Of a stretch of DNA of 64,000 bases, positions 11,516 to 21,486 are shown in pieces. Location: assembly GCA_037176845.1 (NCBI GenBank), contig JAYKXP010000020.1:372001-436000 (forward strand). Reading direction: 5' to 3'. Positions within the stretch are counted from its first letter, which is position 1, and the number at the start of each line of letters is the position of its first letter. Position numbers and translations under genes: made by a program. This stretch comes from Paramarasmius palmivorus. Its lineage: Eukaryota > Basidiomycota > Agaricomycetes > Agaricales > Marasmiaceae. The notes under the pieces are model-generated. The model was not told the origin of the DNA. It ran no database searches and was given only the letters and a program-made list of their open reading frames with translations.

Positions 11516-11605
11516 ACAGCCATGTTCAAGTTCCTCGCACTCCCTTTCATACCGGTACCAACTCCACTTTCCACTTACCCCCTTTTTCACCAAGCATCTC
11601 TCACC
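11516..11605 (-). pseudogene. third fragment of methyltransferase 3' end
   Basis: About 90 bp matching the 3' end of the methyltransferase gene: CAACAGCCAT, CCTCGCACTCCC and ACCAACTCCACTTTCCACT occur in the same order as at 7795-7870 and 4805-4870, with small indels. Lies in the 3' flank of the golgin gene. Confidence 0.75.
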
Positions 11606-11666
11606 CACCGAGACATGTACGCGCATCAAACATAAAAAATATATACTATACAATAAAACACAAAAG

Positions 11667-13427
11667 CTAATCAACTCTCGCTCTACTCTCCGAAACAACT
11701 CTCTCCTTCCCCTTGCCATTCTCTTTACTCCCCAACACCCCCAAATTCGGCGTACTAGCCATCCCAACAGCCGAAAACGACGGTGCCCTCTTCGTCGGCG
11801 ACAACATTGACGGTGAAAATTCACTCAGTGTAGGCGTACTAGGTAACGAATTATCCGATCGCATCTTTGGACTCGTTTCGCCTGATGCAGCTTCTGTGAG
11901 GAGGAATTCTACCCATAGGCGAGAGAATGACTGCGTTCCCGTCTTAGTACGAGCTTTATAACACCTTGAGCTTGGAATTGGGCGACTTACCTCCGTCTCA
12001 TCCGTCTTCTGCACCTCCCCAACCGCACTCGGCCGTCGCCAAAACGATCCCCCACTCCCCTGCTGCGGCGGTCCACTACCTGCAGACCTTTGAAGACCAG
12101 CCTTCTCACGCTCCGCATCACTCCACGCCAAAATCGTCGCTAAAAGCGAAAGCATCTCGAATCGTTTCGCGTCCGCCCGTGGTGTTGTCAGGAACGACAA
12201 TAAAACGTTGGTGACGAGTCGTCTGTCGACGTTGTGGTCGGTGGAGTTGCGGCGGAGTCGGCGGAGGGCTTCCATTAGGTGTTCGTTGATGATTACGGCT
12301 GTTGGGTGTGTTAGTTGTGTAAGGTGGTGGTGAAAGGGAAGAGGGGAATACCTTCATGTCGTAGTTTCCCAATAAGCAGATTCTTTTCTTTCACTTCTTT
12401 TTCGAGTTCTTGTGTACGAGAATTGTTCGTTTGGGATTCTTCGAGGCTCAACTACCCCCAACCAACCACATAAGCTTTACCACAACTAAAGAAAAGAACA
12501 CAGGCGACACACCTCAGCGTTCAACGCCCTAGCTTTATACTCCGCCAGACTCTGCGTAGCCTGTAACAGCCTATCCTCATAATCCTTTACAGCTTGTCTC
12601 AATTCATGTTCTTTGCCTATGCCCCCAGTTAACTTCCATACCGCCACCAACGAACGCGACTCACCAGCCTGAAAATCAGCCAACACAACCTGCAAATTAT
12701 CTCCCCTCTCCTTCTCCTTCTTTCTCTCCCCATCCAGCCTCTCCACTTGTCCTTTCAACAATAACACCTCTGTCTCCAGCGCCTCCACGCTCTCCTTCGT
12801 CGCACGTGCACGCATCTCATTCAACTCATACTCGTCGAGTTTTATACGGTAGCGGTCCAACTCGGTTTGGAGTGCTATTAACTCGCGGTCTCGATCAGAG
12901 TCGGAATGTAACGCCTGGGTTCGAAGGGTATCGAGTTCGTTGGATAGTCGTTCAGTTTCTTGATGCGAGGTTATCAACTCGTCTCTGAGAGTTTCGACTG
13001 TATCACCGAGATCGGCGTTTTGAACGGAAAGTTGTTGGATGAGTTGTTCGCGACGGTCGAGTTCTTCCTACCCTTCCATAAGCACCTTTAAAGAGGAAGA
13101 AGGAGAAGGGGCACATACAGCGTCTTGTTTGAGTTTCGTCCCCAACGTACTCCTCATCGTACTCAACTTGGCTACGAGGTTGTTATATTGCGCTGCCAAG
13201 ACATCTTTTTCGGAACGGGTACGTTCGAGTTGGTGTTGGAGGAGGGTTATTGGGTCGTCTGTCTCTGGGTCGGGGTGTGTGTTGTTTGTGGAGGCGGAGG
13301 TGGTGTTATCTAGAGAAGCTCGTGGGTCGGAGGAGGTAGAGGTACGAGGTGATGCTTCTGAAGGGGAGAGTAAAGGACTGGAAATGGGGATGGATGTTCC
13401 GTTTGTTGTCGGGCTCGAGCTGGACAT
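11667..13427 (-). CDS. RUD3: Rud3-like golgin with GRIP-related (GRAB) domain
   Basis: At least five exons. The protein starts with a Ser/Thr/Pro-rich tail, then a long coiled coil (LLQHQLERTRSEKDVLAAQY through LEKEVKEKNLLIGKLRHE). Near the C-terminus comes NEHLMEALRRLRRNSTDHNV followed by LVTNVLLSFLTTPRADAKRF and EMLSLLATILAWSDAEREKA. This last segment is the GRIP-related Arf-binding type seen in yeast Rud3 and animal GMAP-210, which tethers vesicles at the cis-Golgi through Arf1. Introns at 11931-11990 and 12299-12351 restore the frame (for example DETE/SFSRLWVEFLL). The end is disordered and Ser/Pro-rich. The family assignment rests on the GRAB-like segment plus coiled coil; the gene symbol is by orthology. 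Confidence 0.8.
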
Positions 13428-13556
13428 GGTGGTGGAGAAGGGACGTGGCGATTATGGGCGTCTAAGGAATGCCAGACGGACATGTGACCTGCTGCGTGTC
13501 CAATGGCAACTTGAAGAATTTTAATCTAGTGCAGTGGCTATCTATAGCTACATGAT

Positions 13557-13725
13557 CAGACTCCTACCCATTCATTGTAGGGAGATAGAAAAAGGAGGAC
13601 AAGCTATATCTGAGGGGATGGGAATTATATCGATTAATTTGGAAATTTACGTTACTTTTCTGAACCTTATTTCTTTTTCTTATCACCCTACAACGACTGG
13701 CATAATATGCAAGCGCCGCTTGGCC
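13557..13725 (+). repeat. 169-bp dispersed repeat, copy 1
   Basis: Nearly identical to 29558-29726 in opposite orientation, starting CAGACTCCTACCC and ending GCGCCGCTTGGCC. It contains an internal inverted pair TTGTAGGG..CCCTACAA about 120 bp apart, so it is MITE-like. No coding potential. Confidence 0.9.
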
Positions 13726-14443
13726 ATTGTTTGGCACTATCTCTGACGCCCGCGCCCATCTACTCTTGGTCCACTCATCACTCTTGCGACTACAGCGCTG
13801 TGACCTTGTCGTTCACTGCTGGGCTTTTCTCGTACAAACAAATCTATAAGCACTACGGCATCTGTATCAGGACCTGGGGAAGGCATTTCTGGGGTTGGCC
13901 CGACTGAATTTGGATGGAATTGGATCGATAGGTGTGTAATTTGGTCATCACCCCAGTAGCGTGAATGTTGAATAAGTCTTCTAGCCCTTCTGCACCGTCA
14001 TGAACATTGCCTAGCAGTTTCGACCTGTAGAGCCCTACTTCTTGGCATTCTCGCGACATCATTTTCATGGCTATAGTTCAACTATCCCGCGCCATGCGTT
14101 AACATCAATACCCCAGAGCTACCAGCCTCACCATGGCAGTATCATCAACGCTATACTGCTAGTAAGTACTTCACTGGCACATAGATAGACTGAGTTGCAG
14201 CCTCTACTTTCAATGTTTACACATTTCGCAACAAGCAATGGACTGAAGAGCACCCAAAAGGTTTAGGACACGGCTCATTTACTGTCAACACCAATGAATA
14301 TACACCACGTCACATAGGATAGCTTCGATAGTCATGTTTTAATTTTCGGGTTGAATTCAAGCTTTCTCATATACACTCAAGTATCGATATGATGGGCGCG
14401 GGCGTCAAAGATAGTGCCAGATAGTGCCAAACAATGGCCAAGC
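13718..14443. mobile_element. 726-bp non-coding element with terminal inverted repeats
   Basis: Its two ends are perfect inverted repeats over 24 bp (13718-13741 and 14420-14443; tip GCTTGGCCATTGTTTGGC). The similarity continues inward to CGCGCCCATC at about 13759, with a 10-bp direct duplication (AGATAGTGCC) on the right side. There is no convincing ORF, so this is a non-autonomous DNA transposon. It sits exactly between the 169-bp repeat and the tip of the large RecQ/DUF6589 element. Confidence 0.7.
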
Positions 14444-14598
14444 TAGTCTCGAACAGACCTTCTGGCGGTCATGCTGTTACCATATATAGATAATTTCTCG
14501 TGTTTGATCAAAGGCATAAAAATTTCGTCATCGAAATTCGGCGCATGGACACGCCAGAAGGTCTGGTGCATTTTTACCGGGCGACCCTCCCTCAGGCC
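14443..14598 (+). repeat. left terminal inverted repeat with nested palindrome
   Basis: Begins CTAGTCTCGAACAGACCTTC and ends CTCCCTCAGGCC. Inside it, CAGACCTTCTGGCG (14454-14467) is repeated as its perfect reverse complement at 14552-14565. Within that loop AATTTCG/CGAAATT (14521-14527/14532-14538) forms a small hairpin around TCAT. Confidence 0.9.
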
Positions 14599-14637
14599 CG
14601 AGCGTGACAGATAAGATGAGATAACCCAACTCCCAAG

Positions 14638-14661
14638 TGCCGCTAGGGCTCACTAGCGGCA
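14638..14661 (+). other. subterminal hairpin, left
   Basis: TGCCGCTAG / CTAGCGGCA form a perfect 9-bp stem with a 6-nt loop (GGCTCA), followed by a run of seven T. It lies about 40 bp inside the left terminal repeat and upstream of the helicase ATG. A counterpart exists at the right end (20535-20565). Confidence 0.85.
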
Positions 14662-14747
14662 ATTTTTTTCTGATTCACTATTTTCTCACCTCCATCTTGA
14701 CGCGTTAACCACATACTTGGCCGACTCCTGCCATATTAGTCGCCTGA

Positions 14748-17683
14748 ATGTCCCATGGCGCTAATCAATCTCGACACGACCAGTTAGCCCGGCGCTCTCA
14801 GCAGCTACTCCAGCGCGCTCGCGAGGATGCTGCTCAGAGCACAGGTTATGATTCGGAGAAAACACGGAACGAACTCCTGGAGTCATATAGAGCACTTAGT
14901 GCCCATACTGCACGTCCATGGCAGCTTGATGTTGCTGAGGCACTCGTTCTAAAACAAGATTGCCTAGTGATTGCAGGAACTGGCTCTGGAAAGACAGTTC
15001 CCTTCACCATTCCTCTCCTTTTACCGTGTAACCAAAACAAGATCGCTATTATTATTTCACCTTTAAAGATGCTTCAAAGCGAGCAGGTATGCCTCTCTGC
15101 AATGCTTATCACAGTGGTTTTATGACAAAGTTTCCAGGCCGAACGATTCTCTAAGCTCAGTATTCAAGCAGTCGCAGTCAACGGAGATACATGGGATCCA
15201 GCATTGGCACAGGTATGGTGGAAGTAGTCCATGTTCATCCTAACTTCTTAACGAGAACACACAGGAACTTCGGCGACAGGCTTATCGTGGAATTTTCTGT
15301 GGCCCTGAGATGATCATGAACTTTGAGGAGTTCAAGGAATGGCTGGTACAGCCAGAGACGCTTGAACGTGTCTTGTATCTTGCTGTTGATGAGGCACATT
15401 GTATCTCCACTTGGGGTGGTGATTTCCGTCCGGAATACAGTCAACTTGCGAAATTACGTTCTGTGCTTCCCAAAACACTCCCGGTTCTCGCAACTACAGC
15501 TACCGCTACTCCCCGTGTTCAAAAAGATATCTGTCAGGCTCTCGAGTTCGACTCTTCCGAAATCATGTATGTAAACCTGGGGAATGATCGTCCAAACATC
15601 TCACAGGAACTTCATATCATGGATAATGCATGCGACTATGATGCCATGATTCCGTTTCTCCCAGATCCAAATACACCTGTGAGTGAATGGAAGAAGACCC
15701 AAGTGTTCATTCATTCTGTCAGTCAGGCTATGACTGTCTGTCGCGAGATACGGAAACGGTATGGATACGAAGGCAGCAAAGCCATATGTAACATACACGC
15801 CAGAGGTTCTCGGAAGTGGAAGAGACAACGTCTAGAGGACTTTCGAAGTGGGAAAATCAAGGTTCTGGTTGCGACAGAAATCGGAAGCATGGTAACAGCC
15901 TTTTACCTTGTTTGGATACAGTTCCTGACACAGGCCTTTATAGGGAACAGACATTCCAGACATCGAAGTTGTCATTCAATTTGGGCTACCAGGGTCACTG
16001 GAAGTTTATACCCAACGTGCCGGACGTGCTGGACGGACATTCACCCTACGTTCCTGAGCTATTATGCTAGTTCCTAAATCAGCATATCTACGTGTCAAGA
16101 AGAAAAAGAAGCCTCCAGACAAAGTCACAGCAGATTCTGATGCCATGGCGTCAGCAGCAGGAGAGCTCTCTCTTGACCGCATATCCGAGCTCCAGGATGT
16201 TGACACTGATGGATATGTACCACTTCCTACGGCTGTGTTGTCTGAAATATCAGAGAATATTGTGGATGGTAAAGAGTGGAAAATGAAGGTGGAACCTTCT
16301 CTACGGACCTACATTATGGCATCAGTAGGAGTATGCCGACACGAGCTTCTCAATCAGTACTTCGATAACCCACCCTGAATACAAAGTAGGTCATCCCTTC
16401 CTTTTTCTCATCAGACTTCTCATTCTTGAATAATTAGGGCCACTTGGACGGTGCTGCGATTTATGTGATGGCATGGACCCTGCTCGTGAGATGTTGCAAA
16501 GTATAATACCACACGTGGAGCAGAGTGATGACGAGAATGAGAACAACATCGAGGACGAGAACCGTTCAAATACTGGTTCACGCCCCTGCACTCCACCACC
16601 CCTTCATTCACCTCCAGGAAGCGCACACTCGACGCCATCAAAAAGTACGAACAGGAACGGCAAAAGGACGATGGTAACCTCAGCCTCAGATAAACCAAGA
16701 TACCACCGGCGCCATGGACAACATCTCGCAAATGCAAAAGCGGCTTTAAATCATTGGCGAACACGTACTATGAAGGCACACTATAATCCAAGCCCTTTCA
16801 CACACAATGTCCTTCTCCCAGACACCCTTCTCACCTCTCTTGCGTCGAACCGTGACATCAAAACCCTCGACGACATCTCAACCATGATTTCGACACCATG
16901 GCCCTTCCTTCAGAAACATGGTCACGAGGTTCTCCGAGTTCTGGCTGCTATCGACGAAGAACATGAAATGCGCCAACAATATGAGCGGGATGAGAAGCGA
17001 AGGAAGAAGGAAGCAGAGAAAGAAGAGGAGGAGACACGAAAGCAGCATATCAGAGAAGCAAAGAAAGCTGAGAAGGTGCGATTGCAAAGGGAGAAGGATG
17101 TTGAGTCTAACAAAGTCGCGGCACAAAGGAGGGCGAATGCAGCAGCGGAAGCGGCGAGTCGCCTGGCGGCCGAGGAGAAACGGGCTGCAGCTAAGGAAGA
17201 GGCTGCGAGGAAGAAGGAAAACACTGCGTGTGCGGCATACCTGGAGAAAATGGCCAATCCATCTCGTCGCAGACGCAAGCCTAAGGTATGTCCACTAGTA
17301 TCTCTTTCTCATTAAACATTAATCTGAGGACATTCATTTAGGCTCCAAAAGGGCTCGAGAGATACCAAGCTGAGCTGAGCGCAGGTATGCATTCCGACAA
17401 AATCACGGAACTCAACCAAACACCAGCCACTACGACGGCATCAATGCCTGGTTCATCAACTCATGTGTACCATCTTTCACAGCATCCAACAACGCCATCT
17501 CGATACCCCTTTAGTCCGCGACGCCCTTCAACTATACAACAAACATCTTGTGTAACTCCATTCTACCATACTTCTCCACCGGCAGTCTCTACACACATTT
17601 CGTTTCCTCGTATTATATCCGTTCATCCCACTCCAAATATGATGACACAATCTCTCGCCGATCCTAACGATCCCTTTCTGTGA
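14748..17683 (+). pseudogene. RecQ-like DNA helicase, interrupted by two in-frame TGA codons
   Basis: Superfamily 2 helicase of RecQ type. Motif I AGTGSGKT is near residue 82, motif II is VDEAHC, then STWGGDFRPEY, ATTATATPRV and the motif VI region QRAGRAGRTF. The zinc-binding part CRHELLNQYFDN..CCDLCD follows after an intron (16386-16437). The C-terminal third is a charged coiled coil (EEKRAAAKEEAARKKEN) and a Ser/Thr/Pro tail; there is no HRDC domain. Introns lie at 15087-15137, 15213-15264, 15892-15943, 16386-16437 and 17286-17341, all in phase. Two stops break the frame: TGA at 16055-16057 (after RAGRTFTLRS) and TGA at 16376-16378 (after YFDNPP). Both are one C-to-T change from CGA. RecQ helicases unwind DNA; here it is cargo or part of the transposition machinery of the surrounding element. 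Confidence 0.8.
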
Positions 17684-17720
17684 CCTTTTAATATGATTTT
17701 AATGCTTACTCCTTCGTATA

Positions 17721-20497
17721 TTAGTCGTAGTCTTGTTGATGCGAACGCGGAAAATATCGGTCGTTTGCCCACTTCTGTAACCAATTACCATAAAGCACCT
17801 TTTCAGCCCCGACTATCATATAATCCTTTGCCACATCATCTTTTAGCTTTCGACCATCTTGGTGTGAATGTTCTGTGTTGTATGACTGTTGAAGTCGCTT
17901 GACGTCTTCATCCTTCTTCGGCACCGTATGGTGTTTGCCCCTGGTGTATGTCTCAAACTGTTCTTCGATATGATCTGTGACCGAGCGAATCACTGGGATT
18001 GCAGGATGTAACTTTTTCATATATTCCCAGTCAATGTTAGGCCCTTGAGAGTGATATGTTACCTGTGTACGAACATCAATACTTTTGGCAGTATGAACAA
18101 TGCGCATGGGATGTACCTTGATGTCTTTGACATTATGTTCTTGCACTTGGTCAAATGGTACAAACGAGTTCGACCGACCAGTCGAGGTCATGACCCAGCA
18201 GTTGAGCCGAACGTACTCACTAGTAAAGCCAAACGGAAATAGTTAGCCAAGGATATAGCTCTGCAACGCTCTATAGTGACTTACGCAATCTCTGTAGTCC
18301 ACTCACGATGAAGTCCCTGAAGAAGCTCGATACATTCCAAGGCATAGTTGCCATTACCGCCCCCAACAAACCGAAAGAAGAAAAAAGGGAGAAGGCTTTC
18401 CATCATCCCGATATCGCCGGAGCGTATAGACTGCCGGAGAATGATATATGGAAGTATATCCCGCAAGAACATAGTATGCTGGCGCTTGAGGGCATCTTGA
18501 CGCTCTTTTGGAAGTGAATCCATCAGGTTGAGAGCCTCAGAGCTGGCATGCTTCTCATAGACCTGTTCGGCCAGACAACGTAAAGCTTCCGGGGGTTTGT
18601 TGCGAAGTTCAGCAAGATCATCTACCTTTGCCTCCTCTTTCCAACACTCTAAGATATGTGCCTCGGTAACATGATGCAAGCCTTCGTCGAGGTGATGATG
18701 GAATATGCCCTTGGTTTGGACCTTGCTAAGCCCCTTTCGTTCCAGCAAGTTAAACGAACTTAGCAAACCACTACCTTTGGCACGCCCAAGATACTGGTTG
18801 TGATAGCTATTCGCCGCTGTCATTGCAAAATGAAACCACCCAAACGGAGCGATTAACCAGTCTAGACGCTCAAATGAATTAATGTCCTCCGCACGTTGCT
18901 GATAAAGACCACGAAGCCGCGATACCGTGAGCTGATCTCCCATGAAGAAGAACACCTTATTCCACCCAATGTTCTGTTTCGTGCTATTGTCTCCCATCCC
19001 GATCTGACACAACCATTCCGGAATCAGCTGGATATGGTCTTCATAGCTAGCTTCTGCTGATTTGACTGTGCCGAGTAGGTATTGTTGCGTCACCTGTTCT
19101 GGCCCTGTTGGAAGCCCACGATGGCGAGGTGGCAGCTGGAGAAGCGGGGAACCCTTGTGACGGTACTTCTTGATATCAAAGTTCGGTGAATCGAGAAGAT
19201 ACTGCAGGATGACATGCACTGCACGATCTTTGATCAGAGGTTGAGCCCTCTGCGCAAGCTCGAAAACATCCAGAGATGTAAGTGGTGATTTGATGCCCTC
19301 TGACCGTTTCTCCTGGAGATTACAATTGGCAGTGGCAGAGAGAGGAACTGCTGATGGACGGACATAAACTGTGCACGCCGTTCCACTGTTGAACTGCTTG
19401 AGATTGGCAATTCTCTGAGAATAAACCTTCTTCATGATTTCGACATTGTCATAGGTCAGCTCCCACGAGCATTGGGGAAGGAGCGAGCAAACCTCCTTCA
19501 TTTTCTCGTGCGCTATTCGAGGTGTGGCTTCAGTTGTCCATTTAAAGCTCATAGTGAGCCCAAGTGCATGCAATGTGTCGAACGCCTTCGCGGAGATCCC
19601 TTTGAACTTGAAGTACACAGCAAACATTTTCTGCATGCGGTTCCTCCTATTATGACGGCTATAGGACAGAAGGGATATGAATAGAACCATCATCTGGGCT
19701 TCCATTAAGTTACACCACTCAGAGATGGACAAGATTCAGTGCCGACTCACCTTGTTATCGCTCTTCCGCACTTTCTCCTGTTCCCTCCGCTGTCGAGTCA
19801 CAGCTAAATCCTCTAGCATGTTGGAAAGGATCGGCGCTTGCTGTAGAAGCATGCCCCGCATTGACTCAAAATCAAATTGAGTGAGTTCTTCTGCACGAAG
19901 GTCTGCATTGTCCTCTGTGTCTGTCTTGAAGTAATCTCCCACTGTCTCTAGTTCATCCTCCATCGCCCGACCAACAATCTCTCTCGAAACCTGAACCAGA
20001 ATCTTCTGTCCTCCAGAGGCCCTCTTCTTCTTATACTTTTTTGATCTCGGCGGTTGGAACCAACGTCTCATGATCCCTAATAGCTCATCGCTCAGCAATA
20101 ACGATGTCCGCGCATACTGGATAGCAGCATCTTGGACACACGACTCATCTCCCCAGCTCAGTTTATCCAGGAATATCGGCAAATCCATTCCCTCCTCTCT
20201 CATACAATCCAAAACCCTTCGTACACTTGCAGCCATAGGTCTGCAGCCCAATTTCTCCCTCAGAAGGCGGGTGTTCCGGATGAAAGGATTTTCGGGACTC
20301 TGTTCTGTAGTATCATAGGTTCCAGCAATGCCCATCTCAGCGTCATTGTCATTGTCGTCGTCGCTGCTGTCATCCTCAGATTCGTCTTCTGATGACTCGA
20401 TGTCGTAAAGTCGGGAGTGCTCTAGATGTTCAAAATCGTCGTCGTCGTCAAATAGATTGAAATTGTCATTTGTGGGATTAATGACTGGTGGATACAT
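17721..20497 (-). CDS. DUF6589 protein, candidate transposase of the element
   Basis: Exons about 19748-20497, 18281-19718, 18122-18195 and 17721-18070; roughly 860 residues, open throughout. The first exon is acidic (DDDDDFEHLEHS, SEDESEDDSSDDDNDND). The middle has WELTYDNVEI, FFFMGDQLTVSRLRGLYQQR, SFERLDWLIAPFGWFHFAM and GNYALECIELLQGLHREW. The end has QEHNVKDIKV, GPNIDWEYMKKLHPAIP and GRKLKDD. These are hallmarks of DUF6589, a family abundant in Agaricomycetes and of unknown function. The invariant acidic residues in YDN, GDQ and NYALE are spaced like an RNase-H-type catalytic triad, which fits a transposase; this is my inference. It is transcribed away from the right terminal repeat, with a hairpin about 40 bp upstream of the ATG at 20497. 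Confidence 0.75.
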
Positions 20498-20534
20498 GAA
20501 AGAGAGATGTGTAGACGACAAGTGAGCGAGCGTG

Positions 20535-20565
20535 AAAGTGCCGGTCGAGCATTGACCGGCACTTT
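20535..20565 (-). other. subterminal hairpin, right
   Basis: AAAGTGCCGGTC / GACCGGCACTTT form a perfect 12-bp stem with a 7-nt loop. It sits 24 bp inside the right terminal repeat and upstream of the DUF6589 start, mirroring the left hairpin, with which it shares the opening AGTGCCG. Confidence 0.85.
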
Positions 20566-20588
20566 TGTGTGACTCAACCGTGACATGC

Positions 20589-20746
20589 GGCCTGAGGGAG
20601 GGTCGCCCGGTAAAAATGCACCAGACCTTCTGGCGTGTCCGTGCACGCGATTTCGATGACGAAATCGAAACTCGTCCACATCAAACGTCGAAATTATCTA
20701 TATACGGTAATTGCGCGTGACCGCCAGAAGGTCTGTTCGAGACTAG
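20589..20746 (-). repeat. right terminal inverted repeat with nested palindrome
   Basis: Reverse complement of the left repeat with scattered differences. CAGACCTTCTGGCG (20622-20635) and its perfect complement (20722-20735) form the large stem. CGATTTCG/CGAAATCG (20648-20655/20660-20667) form the inner hairpin around the same TCAT loop (read in the inward direction). Ends CGAGACTAG. Confidence 0.9.
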
Positions 20747-21486
20747 AGCGCGACGTGAAAATAATTTTTGACACTTTGACACCTCATACCTCATAGATAC
20801 ATATATGCATAGACCAGAAGTTCGCGTGCGTAGAGAGGGCCGCGCCCGCACCAGCGACGCTCGTTAGCTGGTCCGCCTCATCCCGCATGCGGGGTGAACG
20901 TTTGAACATGCCCACCTTGTTATTTTCTGTGGGATTCTTAATGCAAAAGGCATCGACCCAAAGGTAGCGCAAGGCATACTACCTACTGGTAGCTTCAATC
21001 GCATCGCAAATCGTTCCTGACATGTGATCCACTGTCGAAATTGTGACTGTGCTCCAACTCGCGCAGCCTACATATGGTTCGTCAGTGATGCAGTTCACAA
21101 GTGAATATGCTCGCAGCGAAGGCACTTCCCATATAGGATCTCTAGCCACGATTTATCTGTGCAATACCATCAAAAGAACACCGATTGGACAGCTTTGAGG
21201 TCTTTTTAGGCTCTGCATAATCAACGTTTAATCAACCTCAATACGTTCAACTCCAGCAGAATTGGCTTCAGTACACCGTGGATGTATGCACTCTGTTTTC
21301 TTTACTGCATGGCCTCAAGTAGCTTTCATATACATTAACCCACTGGCCCCTAACCCAGCCTCCAGCACGCCCATGGTCTCCATATGTTCTTGCACCCGCT
21401 AGCAATGTCCTTACACCCGCTAGCAATGTCCTTATCAATAGTTAGCCATGTGTGCAAGAGGAAGTTTTCCAGGCTGTACAAACCTA
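20747..21486. other. intergenic, no gene; short tandem duplication
   Basis: No recognisable gene. Around 21389-21433 a unit CACCCGCTAGCAATGTCCTT occurs twice in tandem. Confidence 0.5.

Larger units (their letters stand above)
14443..20746. mobile_element. 6.3-kb DNA transposon: long TIRs, RecQ-like helicase and DUF6589 genes
   Basis: Both ends carry the same ~157-bp sequence in inverted orientation (14443-14598 and 20589-20746). Between them lie exactly two genes, convergent: a RecQ-like helicase (+) and a DUF6589 protein (-). Each terminal repeat folds on itself, and each is followed inward by a second hairpin just before the 5' end of the gene it faces. CTAG occurs at both outer borders. 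The unit structure (TIRs enclosing all and only these genes) shows a mobile element. Whether DUF6589 is the transposase is inference. The helicase ORF carries two in-frame TGA codons, so this copy may be non-autonomous or decaying. Confidence 0.85.

Noticed and set aside
11496..11824. ORFs of about 100 codons on both strands near 11.5-11.8 kb
   Set aside because: Shadows of the golgin 3' end and of the methyltransferase fragment.
13539..13907. Plus-strand ORFs over the 169-bp repeat
   Set aside because: They overlap repeat sequence that also exists inverted at 29.6 kb; no protein features.
16370..16440. One-base insertion in the RecQ gene before the zinc-binding CCDLCD
   Set aside because: The intron phase at 16386 fits the original frame exactly (reaching CCDLCD through A/GG), so the break is the TGA at 16376-16378, not an indel.
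17721..20497. Reading the large element as a Helitron because of the helicase
   Set aside because: Helitrons lack terminal inverted repeats and carry a Rep/Pif1 helicase; here there are long inverted repeats and a RecQ-type helicase.
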